41,561 bases of DNA, taken from the NCBI GenBank assembly GCA_031289095.1, contig JAITQD010000014.1, forward strand, positions 1 through 41,561, read 5' to 3'. Below the pieces are notes generated by a model. It was not told the DNA's origin. It was given only the letters and a program-made list of their open reading frames with translations, and did no database searches. Position numbers and translations under genes: made by a program. Below, piece by piece: positions 1 to 8,600 of the stretch (the stretch's first letter is position 1; every line of letters starts with the position of its first letter). Source of the stretch: Azoarcus sp. (GTDB taxonomy: Bacteria > Pseudomonadota > Gammaproteobacteria > Burkholderiales > Rhodocyclaceae).

Positions 1-768
1 GCGGTTGATGTATTCGACGAAGCCCTTGACGCCGCCGGCGAAGGCGAAGTTTTCTTCTTTGCCGGTGTGCTGGTCGAGCAGGCGGATTTTCACGCCGTTA
101 TTGAGAAAGGAGAGTTCGCGCAGACGCTTGGCAAGGATGTCGTAGTGATATTCGATGTTGCCGAAGATTTCTTCGTCGGCAAGGTAATGCACTTTGGTGC
201 CGCGCTTGCTGGTTTCGCCAAGGAGTTTCATCGGGCTGGTCTCGAAGCCGTCGACGACTTCGATGATGCGATCCTGTGCCGCGCCATGGTGGAATTCGAT
301 GAAATGGCGCTTGCCGTCGCGGGCGATGGTCAGTTGCAGCCATTTCGAGAGGGCGTTGACGCAGGAGACGCCGACGCCGTGCAGGCCGCCAGAAACCTTG
401 TAGCTGTTCTGATTGAACTTGCCGCCAGCGTGCAGCACGCACATGACGATTTCGGCGGCGCTGCGTTTGGGTTCGTGCTTGTCGTCCATCTTGACGCCGA
501 CCGGGATGCCGCGCCCGTTGTCGGTGACGGAGATGGAGTTGTCGCTGTGCATCGTCACCACGATGTCGTCGCAGTGCCCGGCCAGCGCCTCGTCGATGGC
601 GTTGTCGACCACCTCGAACACCATGTGGTGCAGGCCGGTGCCGTCGGAGGTGTCGCCGATGTACATGCCGGGACGTTTCCTGACCGCTTCCAGCCCTTCG
701 AGTTGCTGGATGCTGGATTCGTCGTAGTCGTTGGCGGAACCGGGCTGCTGCTTTTGCTGTTCGGACAT
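1..768 (-). CDS. gyrB: DNA gyrase subunit B, N-terminal part (runs off the left edge)
   Basis: GyrB is the ATPase subunit of DNA gyrase, which introduces negative supercoils into DNA. The 256 codons present begin [20 protein letters not shown] and carry the GHKL ATPase motifs in order: [10 protein letters not shown] with the Mg-binding Asn, [10 protein letters not shown], and [14 protein letters not shown] in the ATP lid. The frame is open to position 1, so the transducer, TOPRIM and C-terminal domains lie outside the window. The start is the ATG whose complement is at 766-768, 91 bp beyond the dnaN stop. It follows dnaA and dnaN in the same direction, the classic origin-proximal order. Identification is firm; only the 3' end is missing. 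Confidence 0.97.
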   Translation of the reverse strand, partial: MSEQQKQQPGSANDYDESSIQQLEGLEAVRKRPGMYIGDTSDGTGLHHMVFEVVDNAIDEALAGHCDDIVVTMHSDNSISVTDNGRGIPVGVKMDDKHEPKRSAAEIVMCVLHAGGKFNQNSYKVSGGLHGVGVSCVNALSKWLQLTIARDGKRHFIEFHHGAAQDRIIEVVDGFETSPMKLLGETSKRGTKVHYLADEEIFGNIEYHYDILAKRLRELSFLNNGVKIRLLDQHTGKEENFAFAGGVKGFVEYINR

Positions 769-859
769 GGAAATCTCGGCGATGAAACGGGGGAAAAGCG
801 GGAGCGGCAAAGGCATACGCCGGTGCCAACGGCCCCGGCGCTGATGCCTTCGGGGGCGC

Positions 860-1966
860 TCAGATGCGCATTGGCATGACGACGTATTTGAATCGTTCGT
901 TGCCGGGCAGGGTGATGAGCGCGCTTGAATTGCCGTCGCGGAAACGCCATTCGATGGTTTCCGACGACACGTTGTTGAGCACGTCGAGCAGGTAGCCGAC
1001 GTTGAAGCCGATGTCCAGACGTTCGCCCTGGAAGTCGATTTCGATTTCTTCCAGCGCTTCTTCCTGCTCGGCGTTGGAACTGATGATGGAAAGCACGCCG
1101 CTGTCCAGCACCACCCGCACGCCGTGGAACTTTTCGTTGGAGAGGATCGCGGCCCGTTGCAGGGACGCGAGCAGCATCAGGCGCGGCAGGGCGATGCAGC
1201 CGGGGTGATCCTGCGGAATCACGCGCTGGTAATCGGGGAACTTGCCGTCGATGAGTTTGGTGACGAATTCGACCGAGCCGAAGCGGAATACGGCCTGGTT
1301 ACCGGCGAGAATGATGTCGACTGGGTCGTCGCTGTCGCCGATCTGGCGCGCGAGTTCGAGGATGGTCTTGCGCGGCAGAATGACTTCGCTGCGGGCGGCG
1401 ACGGCGGCGTCGAGTTCGCTTTCGGCGTAGGCCAAGCGGTGACCGTCGGTCGCCACCAGCGTCAGTATATTGCCGTCGGCGATGAGCAGCAGGCCGTTGA
1501 GGTAATAGCGGATGTCCTGCTGCGCCATGGAGTAGGACACCAGCGCCAGTTGCTGCCTGAACACCCGTTGCGGCACGGAAAACCGCGCCGCGTCGCCGGA
1601 AGGCGGCGTGATCAGCGGGTAATCCTCGGCGGGCAGCGTCTGCAACTGGAAGCGGCTGCGCCCGGCCTTGACCGCGAGGCGGCGTTCGTCGAGGGTGAGA
1701 CTGACTTCGGTATCCGGCAGCGCGCGCAGGATGTCCTGCAACTTGCGCGCCCCCACGGTGATCCGGGTGTCCTCTCCGTCGGCGTTGCCCGTGGTGACGG
1801 TGCGGATCTGGATTTCGATGTCGGTGGCGGTGAAGGTCAGGCGGTCACCCGCCTTTTCGATCAGGACGTTCGAGAGGATCGGCAGGGTATGACGCTTCTC
1901 GACGACGCCGGACACCGCTTGCAGCGGCGCGAGCAGGGCATCACGGGTGGTTTTGAGCAGGAGCAT
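860..1966 (-). CDS. dnaN: DNA polymerase III beta sliding clamp
   Basis: DnaN is the ring-shaped processivity clamp that tethers DNA polymerase III to DNA and docks many replication and repair proteins. The product is 368 residues, close to the usual 366-370. It begins [20 protein letters not shown], has the family signature [14 protein letters not shown] near residue 25, and ends in the conserved C-terminus YVVMPMRI. The three repeated clamp folds fit this length. The start ATG (complement at 1964-1966) lies 48 bp past the dnaA stop, consistent with dnaA-dnaN co-transcription. No strong Shine-Dalgarno sequence is visible. Nothing about the protein looks unusual. Confidence 0.98.
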   Translation of the reverse strand: MLLLKTTRDALLAPLQAVSGVVEKRHTLPILSNVLIEKAGDRLTFTATDIEIQIRTVTTGNADGEDTRITVGARKLQDILRALPDTEVSLTLDERRLAVKAGRSRFQLQTLPAEDYPLITPPSGDAARFSVPQRVFRQQLALVSYSMAQQDIRYYLNGLLLIADGNILTLVATDGHRLAYAESELDAAVAARSEVILPRKTILELARQIGDSDDPVDIILAGNQAVFRFGSVEFVTKLIDGKFPDYQRVIPQDHPGCIALPRLMLLASLQRAAILSNEKFHGVRVVLDSGVLSIISSNAEQEEALEEIEIDFQGERLDIGFNVGYLLDVLNNVSSETIEWRFRDGNSSALITLPGNERFKYVVMPMRI

Positions 1967-2014
1967 GGTCGGTCCGGTGAAAAAAAGGAAAACGCTGGAT
2001 CGGGGAAAAGCGGT

Positions 2015-3433
2015 TCACCCCCGCAAAACCTGGGTGAGCACGTGGACATCGTGGTTGAGTTGCGGCTCGCGCTGGCGCAGGTCTGTCACCGTGCGGCAGG
2101 CGTGCAGCACCGTGGTGTGGTCGCGTCCGCCAAAGGCTTCGCCGATTGCCGGCAGCGACATCGCGGTCAGTTCCTTGGTCAGCCACATCGCCACTTGGCG
2201 CGGGCGCGCGATGGCGCGGGTGCGCTTGCGGGAAAACATGTCGTTGACCTTGATCTTGTAATAGTCGGCCACCGTTTTCTGGATGTGCTCGACCGACAAC
2301 TGGCGGTTGTGGGTGTTGAGCAGATCCTTGAGCGCGTCCTTGGCGACATCGAGCGCAATCTCGCGGTTGTGAAAACGGGCATAGGCCACTACCTTGTTGA
2401 GCGCGCCTTCGAGTTCGCGCACGTTCGAGCGCAGATTTTTGGCGATCAGGAAGGCCACGTCGCCGTCGAGCGCCACCTTGAGCGCTTCGGCCTTCTTTTG
2501 CAGAATGGCGACGCGCATCTCCAGCTCGGGCGCTTCGATCTGCACTGTCAGACCCCAGTCGAAGCGTGAGACCAGGCGGTCTTCCAGCCCCTGAATGTCC
2601 TTGGGATAGGTGTCGCAGGTGATGACGATCTGCTTTTTCGCCTCGGTGAGCGCGTTGAAAGCGTGGAAGAATTCTTCCTTCGTCCTGTCCTTGGTGCGGA
2701 AGAACTGGATGTCGTCGATGATGAGCAGGTCGAGCGAGCGGTAATAACGCTTGAGGGCGTCGAAGCTCTTTTGCTGGTAGGCGCGCACCACGTCGGAGCC
2801 GAAATCTTCGGAATGCACGTAGCGCACCACCGCGCGCGGATTCTGCCGGAACACTTCGTTGCCGATGGCGTGCACGATGTGGGTCTTGCCCAGGCCGACG
2901 CCGCCGTAGATGAACAGCGGGTTGTAGGACGTGCCGGGGTTCTGCGCCACCTGCTTCGCCGCAGCGCGCGCCAGATCGTTGGCGTGGCCCGTGACCAGGG
3001 TGCCGAAAGTGAAATCGGGGTTGAGGCGGGTTTTTTCGTAGGCGAGTTCCGTCCCGGACTGCGCCTTGTCCGGCGCGGGCTCGCGCGCGACCGTCGTCAC
3101 GGCGGGAGCCTGCGGCGGCGGCGGTGCCACTGCGGCGGGCGCGCCGATGGCGGAAACCGCCGCAGCGTGCGCAACGGCGGTCTTTGCCGGCGCCAGTTGC
3201 AGATCGAGCCGCAGGGGCACGCCGTGGAACTCCTCACCCAGTTCGCCGATCCGGCGCAGGTAGCGGTCGCGCACCCATTGCAGGAAGAAGCGGTTGGGCG
3301 CGGTCAGGGTCAGGTGGGGGCCGTCGTCGTCGATGTACTCCGCCGGCAGGGGCTTGATCCAGGTGTTGAACTGCTGGGCAGGCAGCTCCTGCTCCAGACG
3401 CGCCAGACAGAAAAGCCAGAATTCCTGATTCAC
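2015..3433 (-). CDS. dnaA: Chromosomal replication initiator DnaA
   Basis: DnaA binds oriC as an ATP complex and opens the duplex. Visible domains are an N-terminal oligomerisation and helicase-loading domain (EFWLFCLARLEQELPAQQF onward), an Ala/Pro-rich linker, an AAA+ core with Walker A GGVGLGKT and Walker B LLIIDDIQFF, and a C-terminal DnaA-box-binding helix-turn-helix with the GGRDHTTVLHA signature. The start is uncertain. The frame is open to a TTG at 3472 (485 codons), but no Shine-Dalgarno precedes any candidate. I chose the GTG at 3433 (472 aa) because VNQEFW aligns with the start of other DnaA proteins. Identity is certain; the N-terminus is not. Confidence 0.96.
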   Translation of the reverse strand: MNQEFWLFCLARLEQELPAQQFNTWIKPLPAEYIDDDGPHLTLTAPNRFFLQWVRDRYLRRIGELGEEFHGVPLRLDLQLAPAKTAVAHAAAVSAIGAPAAVAPPPPQAPAVTTVAREPAPDKAQSGTELAYEKTRLNPDFTFGTLVTGHANDLARAAAKQVAQNPGTSYNPLFIYGGVGLGKTHIVHAIGNEVFRQNPRAVVRYVHSEDFGSDVVRAYQQKSFDALKRYYRSLDLLIIDDIQFFRTKDRTKEEFFHAFNALTEAKKQIVITCDTYPKDIQGLEDRLVSRFDWGLTVQIEAPELEMRVAILQKKAEALKVALDGDVAFLIAKNLRSNVRELEGALNKVVAYARFHNREIALDVAKDALKDLLNTHNRQLSVEHIQKTVADYYKIKVNDMFSRKRTRAIARPRQVAMWLTKELTAMSLPAIGEAFGGRDHTTVLHACRTVTDLRQREPQLNHDVHVLTQVLRG

Positions 3434-3796
3434 CACGGGAGGGAGGGTTTGCGTTTGCGGCACGGCTTGCAATGGAAGTATCGACCGCGCCCGCCGCGCG
3501 GAGACGGCAAGCGCGCAGTCTTGCGGCTGGATGGAAGGTCGGGCCGGGGCGGGGCCTCGACCAGAACGGGTGGGCGGATTCTACCCTCTCGGCGGCAACT
3601 TATCCACAGGACGGATGCGCCCGTGCGCTTCACATCCGCTTCACACGAATCCCGTTTTCCCTTCCCCGCCCGTTCACATGCGCCTTCCATGCTGGCAGTA
3701 CTCGTGTGCGGGGAAATGCCTCCCGCTCGACGAAACCGGCGGCGTCATGAAAACCTTTCATGTGCCGCGCCAAGTCAGAAAAACCGGGAGAAAACC
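3434..3796. other. Candidate oriC region upstream of dnaA
   Basis: About 360 bp lie between dnaA and the next rightward gene without a convincing gene. They contain one perfect DnaA box (3600-3608) followed by three TTCACA motifs between about 3630 and 3680, in the segment CGCTTCACATCCGCTTCACA and again in GTTCACATG. Origins usually lie beside dnaA in proteobacteria, so this is the natural candidate. I do not see a clear AT-rich unwinding element or a DnaA box array, so oriC assignment rests mainly on context. Confidence 0.55.
3600..3608 (+). promoter_or_regulatory. Consensus DnaA box
   Basis: TTATCCACA matches the high-affinity DnaA box exactly. It lies about 165 bp upstream of the dnaA start, where it could serve replication initiation, dnaA autoregulation, or both. 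Confidence 0.75.
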
Positions 3797-3994
3797 ATGG
3801 GTAATCTGCTTCTGTTCGCCACGCTTTCCGCCATCATGCTGGGCACGCGCCGGTTCGACTGGTACGGTTTGGGACAGGACGCGAAAGCCGCATCGCGCAC
3901 ACGGGAAACGAAACGCTCCCGGGTGCAGCAGGCGTGGGAATATGCCGCACGTCCTGCGGGTCTGGCGGACGGTTTCGGGGGAGACGAAAAATGA
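3797..3994 (+). CDS. Small hypothetical protein coupled to the GH3 gene
   Basis: This is a 65-residue ORF of unrecognised family. It starts MGNLLLFATLSAIMLGTRRF, so the first 16 residues are hydrophobic and could be a membrane anchor or signal segment. The rest is polar and basic (RTRETKRSRVQQAWEYAARP). A GGGAGAAAACC stretch gives a plausible ribosome-binding site about 7 nt before the ATG. Its TGA overlaps the ATG of the downstream glycoside hydrolase in an ATGA arrangement, which suggests translational coupling and supports a real gene. It could instead be a leader ORF. No function can be assigned. Confidence 0.5.
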   Translation: MGNLLLFATLSAIMLGTRRFDWYGLGQDAKAASRTRETKRSRVQQAWEYAARPAGLADGFGGDEK

Positions 3995-5373
3995 TGACAC
4001 GTTCGCTGTTTCACTTTGCCATCTTCCGCCGCCTGCGCTTCGCTGCCTGGTACAAGACCGTCCTCGCCTGGATTGCACTCATCGCGCTGGTCGTTGTCGC
4101 GGCGGCCTTCTTCAAGCATCCCTTGTTGTACTTCTGGCGCGGCGTGGAGACGCCGGTTCTGCTTCTGGCGGGCGGCGCTGGCGCCTGGTTCGCGCAGCGC
4201 GCCCTGTGCGGCGCGGCGCGCCGCCGGAACAGGTTAGAAGCGGGAGCACGGCTCGTCGTCTGCCTGTTGCTGCTGGGGCTGACCGTGGGGCAAGAAGGGT
4301 GGTTCCGATGGCAACAGTTCCGGGTGCGGCAAGGAGACGTGTCGATGGTGTGCATCGGACGGCATTTCGTCGTCGGCTTCCGGGATTTCGACGAGGTGAA
4401 GCCGCTCGCCGAACGCGGTCTCATCGGCGGCATTTACATCACCGCGCGCAACGTCCGGGGCGAGAGCGTGCAAAGCCTGCGCCGGCGCATCGACGAATTG
4501 CAGGCGGCGCGGGCGCGCGCCGGGCTGCCGCCTCTCTTTGTTATGGCGGATCAGGAAGGTGGCGAGGTATCGCACCTTTCACCGCTCATCGAACCCCTGC
4601 CCGCGCTCGCCGATCTGCTCGCCGGCGGCGAAGAAAACCTGGAAGCGCGCGCTCGCGCCCAGGGCGAGCGGCAGGGGCATGCGTTGGCGACGCTCGGCAT
4701 CAACATGAATCTGGCGCCGGTGCTCGACCTGAAGTCCGACGTGAAAGAGGACTGGCTCAATCTGCACACCAAAATCTCACGCCGCGCCATCGCCGCCGAT
4801 CCGCAGATCGTGGCGCGGGTCGCCTCGGCCTACAGCGAAGGCCTCATTGCCAGCGGCATTCAGCCCACGGTCAAGCACTTTCCCGGACTCGGGCGGGTAC
4901 GGGGCGACACGCATCTCGTCAAAGCCAGTCTGGAGACCGATCCCGTGGCGCGCGCCGCCGACTGGCTGCCTTTCCGCGAAGTCACCGCCCGCACCGATGC
5001 GGCGATGATGCTGGCGCACGTCCGTCTGCCCGACATCGACCCACGCGCCCCCGCCTCCCTTTCCCGCCCGCTGGTGCAGGGCATCCTGCGCGAAGGCTGG
5101 AATTATCAAGGCATTCTGATGACCGACGACCTCAACATGATGGCGGTGTACGCCGACGGTATCGGGCGGGCGGCGGCGGCGGCGGTGGATGCAGGGGTGG
5201 ATCTGGTGCTGGTTTCCTACGATCACGACCAGTATTACCGCGCGCTTTACGCGGCCGCTGGCGCCTGGCGCAACGGCGGTATCGACGCCGGGCGCGAGGC
5301 CGGGAGCGGGAAGCGGCTGGAGGCGTACTGGAAAAGGAAGCGCGGGCGAGATGGCGCGGGCGGCAACGATTGA
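3991..5373 (+). CDS. Membrane-anchored family 3 glycoside hydrolase (NagZ-like)
   Basis: This 460-residue protein joins an N-terminal membrane region to a glycoside hydrolase family 3 domain. Likely membrane helices are at about residues 22-41, 52-71 and 86-102. The catalytic domain has MADQEGG near residue 187, the KHFPG motif at 295-299, an Asp-Thr-His a few residues later that matches the acid/base dyad of NagZ enzymes, and MTDDL at 377 with Asp379 as the probable nucleophile. NagZ removes N-acetylglucosamine from recycled muropeptides in the cytoplasm. NagZ proteins are usually near 340 residues and lack this membrane part, so substrate and cell side may differ here. KHFPGLG replaces the usual KHFPGHG. 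Confidence 0.85.
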   Translation: MMTRSLFHFAIFRRLRFAAWYKTVLAWIALIALVVVAAAFFKHPLLYFWRGVETPVLLLAGGAGAWFAQRALCGAARRRNRLEAGARLVVCLLLLGLTVGQEGWFRWQQFRVRQGDVSMVCIGRHFVVGFRDFDEVKPLAERGLIGGIYITARNVRGESVQSLRRRIDELQAARARAGLPPLFVMADQEGGEVSHLSPLIEPLPALADLLAGGEENLEARARAQGERQGHALATLGINMNLAPVLDLKSDVKEDWLNLHTKISRRAIAADPQIVARVASAYSEGLIASGIQPTVKHFPGLGRVRGDTHLVKASLETDPVARAADWLPFREVTARTDAAMMLAHVRLPDIDPRAPASLSRPLVQGILREGWNYQGILMTDDLNMMAVYADGIGRAAAAAVDAGVDLVLVSYDHDQYYRALYAAAGAWRNGGIDAGREAGSGKRLEAYWKRKRGRDGAGGND

Positions 5374-5416
5374 TAGTAGAGTCCACTTGGTATTTTGCTG
5401 CGGAGGACGCCCTCGC

Positions 5417-5632
5417 GTGAGCTGGAACATGTGTCATGGCAAGGCCTGGTCCGGGACGCCGTCGCGGCTGGGCGCGGAAACCGCCAAAAATGATCGCGCG
5501 GCGCGGCGCGAAATCTGGCGGCATTTTCTGCGCGCGCGCCGCGTATCGGCGTATTTGCGGATTCCGGAAGAGCCGTTTTTCCGCTATCGTTATCCGTGGT
5601 GTCCGCCCGTTTGCCGAATAGCCGAATCATGA
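5417..5632 (+). CDS. Possible small ORF ahead of the giant coiled-coil gene
   Basis: A 71-codon ORF opens with GTG about 10 nt after a CGGAGGA sequence and ends in TGA that overlaps the next gene's ATG (ATGA). A shorter version starts at the ATG at 5429. The product is basic and aromatic (RREIWRHFLRARRV, FFRYRYPWC) and matches no family I know. The stop/start overlap is the main argument for translation. It may instead be an untranslated leader carrying the promoter for the downstream gene. Confidence 0.3.
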   Translation: MSWNMCHGKAWSGTPSRLGAETAKNDRAARREIWRHFLRARRVSAYLRIPEEPFFRYRYPWCPPVCRIAES

Positions 5633-8600
5633 AAAAAATCAACGTTCTTTTTATCATCTTTGCCTTACTCGAAATCCCCGCTGCGGTGCTTGGCGCGGCT
5701 TTCCCCGATTCCCGCTGGTATCTGGCGCTTCCCGCCGCGGTGCTGCTGTTGTATCTGGTCGTGGCGGCGACTATGCGCGGGCGGGATGTCTCGGACGAGA
5801 ACTTCGGCGACTCCTGCTATTACCTTGGCTTCATCGCCATGGTCTGCGTGGCCGTCGCCTTCCTGTTTGACATGCAGGAGATTTCCACCCAGAAACTGTC
5901 AGTCATCGCGCAGCGGCTCGGGGCGGCGCTGGCCTGCGTCGCGGTCGGCGTCGGCGCACGGCTTTATTTTGTCGGTTTCAAGCCGAATCTCGTGCAGGCG
6001 CTGGACGATGCCGAGGAAAGCGCCATCAGCGCCGCGCGCACCCTGTACCAGCAGTTGAACACCACACTGGAAAGAGTGCGTGCGTTCGACGTCTCCGTCG
6101 TCGAAGCCGCCCAGGAGGCGGTCGCGCGCGTCTCCGGCGACGTCGAACGCCTGACCGAAGACCATGCCGGGGAACTGTCCAGTTTCTTCGGCAACCTCGT
6201 GCAGACGAACCGGGAAGTGCTCGCCAGAGTCATGGGCGACATCGGAGCGGCCAGCAAGCGCCTGTCGATGTCAGTGGATAACTACGCGGGGACGGTCGAC
6301 AGGCGTCTGGAAGCCATTGTCTTCCCTGACGATTATTTCACGAGCATGCTTCAGACGCCGATGAGCGAGTTTGGCGCCAGCATCGGGCGGGTGACGCACG
6401 ACATCACGGCGCTGACCGGCGGCATGGCCGAATCGCTCGCAAGCCTGAACCCCGCGCTGGTCGAGGTGCGCAAGCGTTCCAACGAGATCGGCGACGCGCT
6501 CGGACACGTCATCGAACTGGCCAAGGCGCAGGAACAGATTCTCGCCAATTCCAGAAGCCAGGCCGGCAACATGGAGGCGATCGCAAAAACCCTGCGCGCC
6601 ACCCAGGACGCCTTGCGCGCCACGCGCGAGGATCTCGGTCAGGTGACGGCAGCGGTTCTTTCCCAGAACGAGGCCTTGGGCAAGTACGTGGAAATCAGCC
6701 AGCGGCAGCAGACCGAGATGTCGAACTCGCTCAATACCCAGAGCCAGGCGCTGACCACGCAAATCGAAACCAGCCGCACGCAGTACGTGAAGATGACGGG
6801 CGCAATCAGCGTGCAGAGCAAGGCGTTGAACGACTATATTCTCGAAAACCAGAAGCGGCAGGACGCAACTTCGGAGCAGGTCGCCGCCCAGGGCAGAGCC
6901 TTGACCGAGCAGGTCGAAACCAGCCGCAGGCTGTATGCCGAGACTTCATCCCTGGTGCTTGCCCAGAGCGAGGTGTTGGGCGAGAACCTCAAGGAACAGG
7001 CCGGGCTGTCTTCTGCGGTCGCCACCCAGACCGAGGTGTTGACCCGGCAGATCGAGACTTCCTACAGGCAGCAAAACGAAATGTCGGAATCGACGCAGAC
7101 CCAGATCCGGGCGCTGACCAGCTACATCGAGGACAGTCAGCGCCAGCAGGCGGGGGCGGCGGCAGCATTTGCCACGCAGACCGAGTTGCTGGCAAGGCAT
7201 ATCGAGGACAATCACGCACGGTATGCCGAGGTGTCGTCCGTCGTCGTGGCCAGCCAGCATCGCCAGGACGAGGCGCTGGCCGCGATCGCCGCCCAGGGCG
7301 AAATATTGGGCCAGAACGTCGCGCAGCAGGGCAAACTGTCGGATGCCCTGCACACCCAGACCCAGGTGTTGAGTCGGCACGTCGATACCAGCCAGCAGCA
7401 GTACGCCGGACTGTCGTCCGCCGCGACGGATCAGACCATGGCGCTGGCCCGCTACGTCGAGATCAGCCAGAAGCAGCAGCTCGAAGCCTCGGCGGCGGTC
7501 ATCGCGCAGAGCGAGGCGATTTCCCGGCAGGTCGAGACGAATCGCGCCCAGTACGACGAAATTTCCGTCGCAATCCTGACCCAGGGGCAGCAGCAGGCCG
7601 AACTGTCCAACGCGGTTGCCAGCCAGGCCCAGGCTTTGGCCAGCTACGTTGAAAGCAGCCAGAAACAGCAGCTCGAAGCCTCGGCGGCGGTCATCGCGCA
7701 GAGCGAGGCGCTGGGTCGGCACGTCGACGCGGGCCGCGAGCAGAACACCGAACTGACGGCGGCGCTCGTTGCGCAGGGGCATGCGCTAGCGCAGCAGATC
7801 GACACCAGCCAGAAGCAGTACAAGACGCTCACGCAGTTCGTCGAAGCCAGCAAGCGCCAGCACGTCGAGGCTTCGGCGGCGGTCGTTGCGCAGTCCGAGT
7901 CCCTGATCCAGCACGTCGAGTCCAGCCGCAAACAGTATGCCGACATGTCGGCTGCGGTGCTGGCTCAGAGTCAGGCGCTGGGCGCACACGTCGAGAACAA
8001 CCAGCAGCAGTACGCCGACGTTTCTGCCACGGTCACTGCGCAAACCGAGGCGCTCACCCGGAGCATCGAATACGGACGCCAGCAGCAGTCCGACGTGTCG
8101 ACCGCGTTCATCGCCCAGACCCAAGCGCTCAGGCAGTTCGTCGAGGAAAGCCACCGGCATTACGCCGACGTGTCGGACACGGTGGTCGAGCAGAGCCAGG
8201 CGCTTGCCCGGCAGGCCGAAGTCGGTCAGCGCCAGCATGCCGAGGCATTGGCTGCAATTTCCATGCAGGGCGAGGCGTTGACCCGGCACGTCGAGGGCAG
8301 CCGCAAGCAGCACGAAGAAGTTTCGGCGGCGCTTGTCGCCCAGGGTGAAGCGCTGGCGCAGGACGTCGAGAACAACCGCAAGCAGCAGGCCGATGCCACG
8401 ACTGCGGCCATGTCCCAGGCGCGTGTTCTGGTGCAATACGTCGAGAACAGCCAGAAACAGCAGGCTGAAGCCTCGGCGGCAATCGTCGCGCAGGGGAAGG
8501 ATCTGGCGCGGCAGATCGAAACCAGCAAGAAGCAATACGCCGAAATGACGACGGCGCTCGTTGCGCAGAGCCGGGCCATCGAATACGGGCAGAAACGGCA

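Noticed and set aside
1124-2569. Long + strand open frame (481 codons) opposite dnaN and dnaA
   Set aside because: It is the antisense shadow of two certain genes in GC-rich DNA and its protein resembles nothing.
2663-3994. The longer in-frame version of the 65-residue ORF, open from 2663
   Set aside because: The frame lies antisense to dnaA for most of its length; the ATG at 3797 has its own Shine-Dalgarno.
4005-4020. A parS site near CTGTTTCACTTTGCC
   Set aside because: Only a half site is present; the palindrome is absent.
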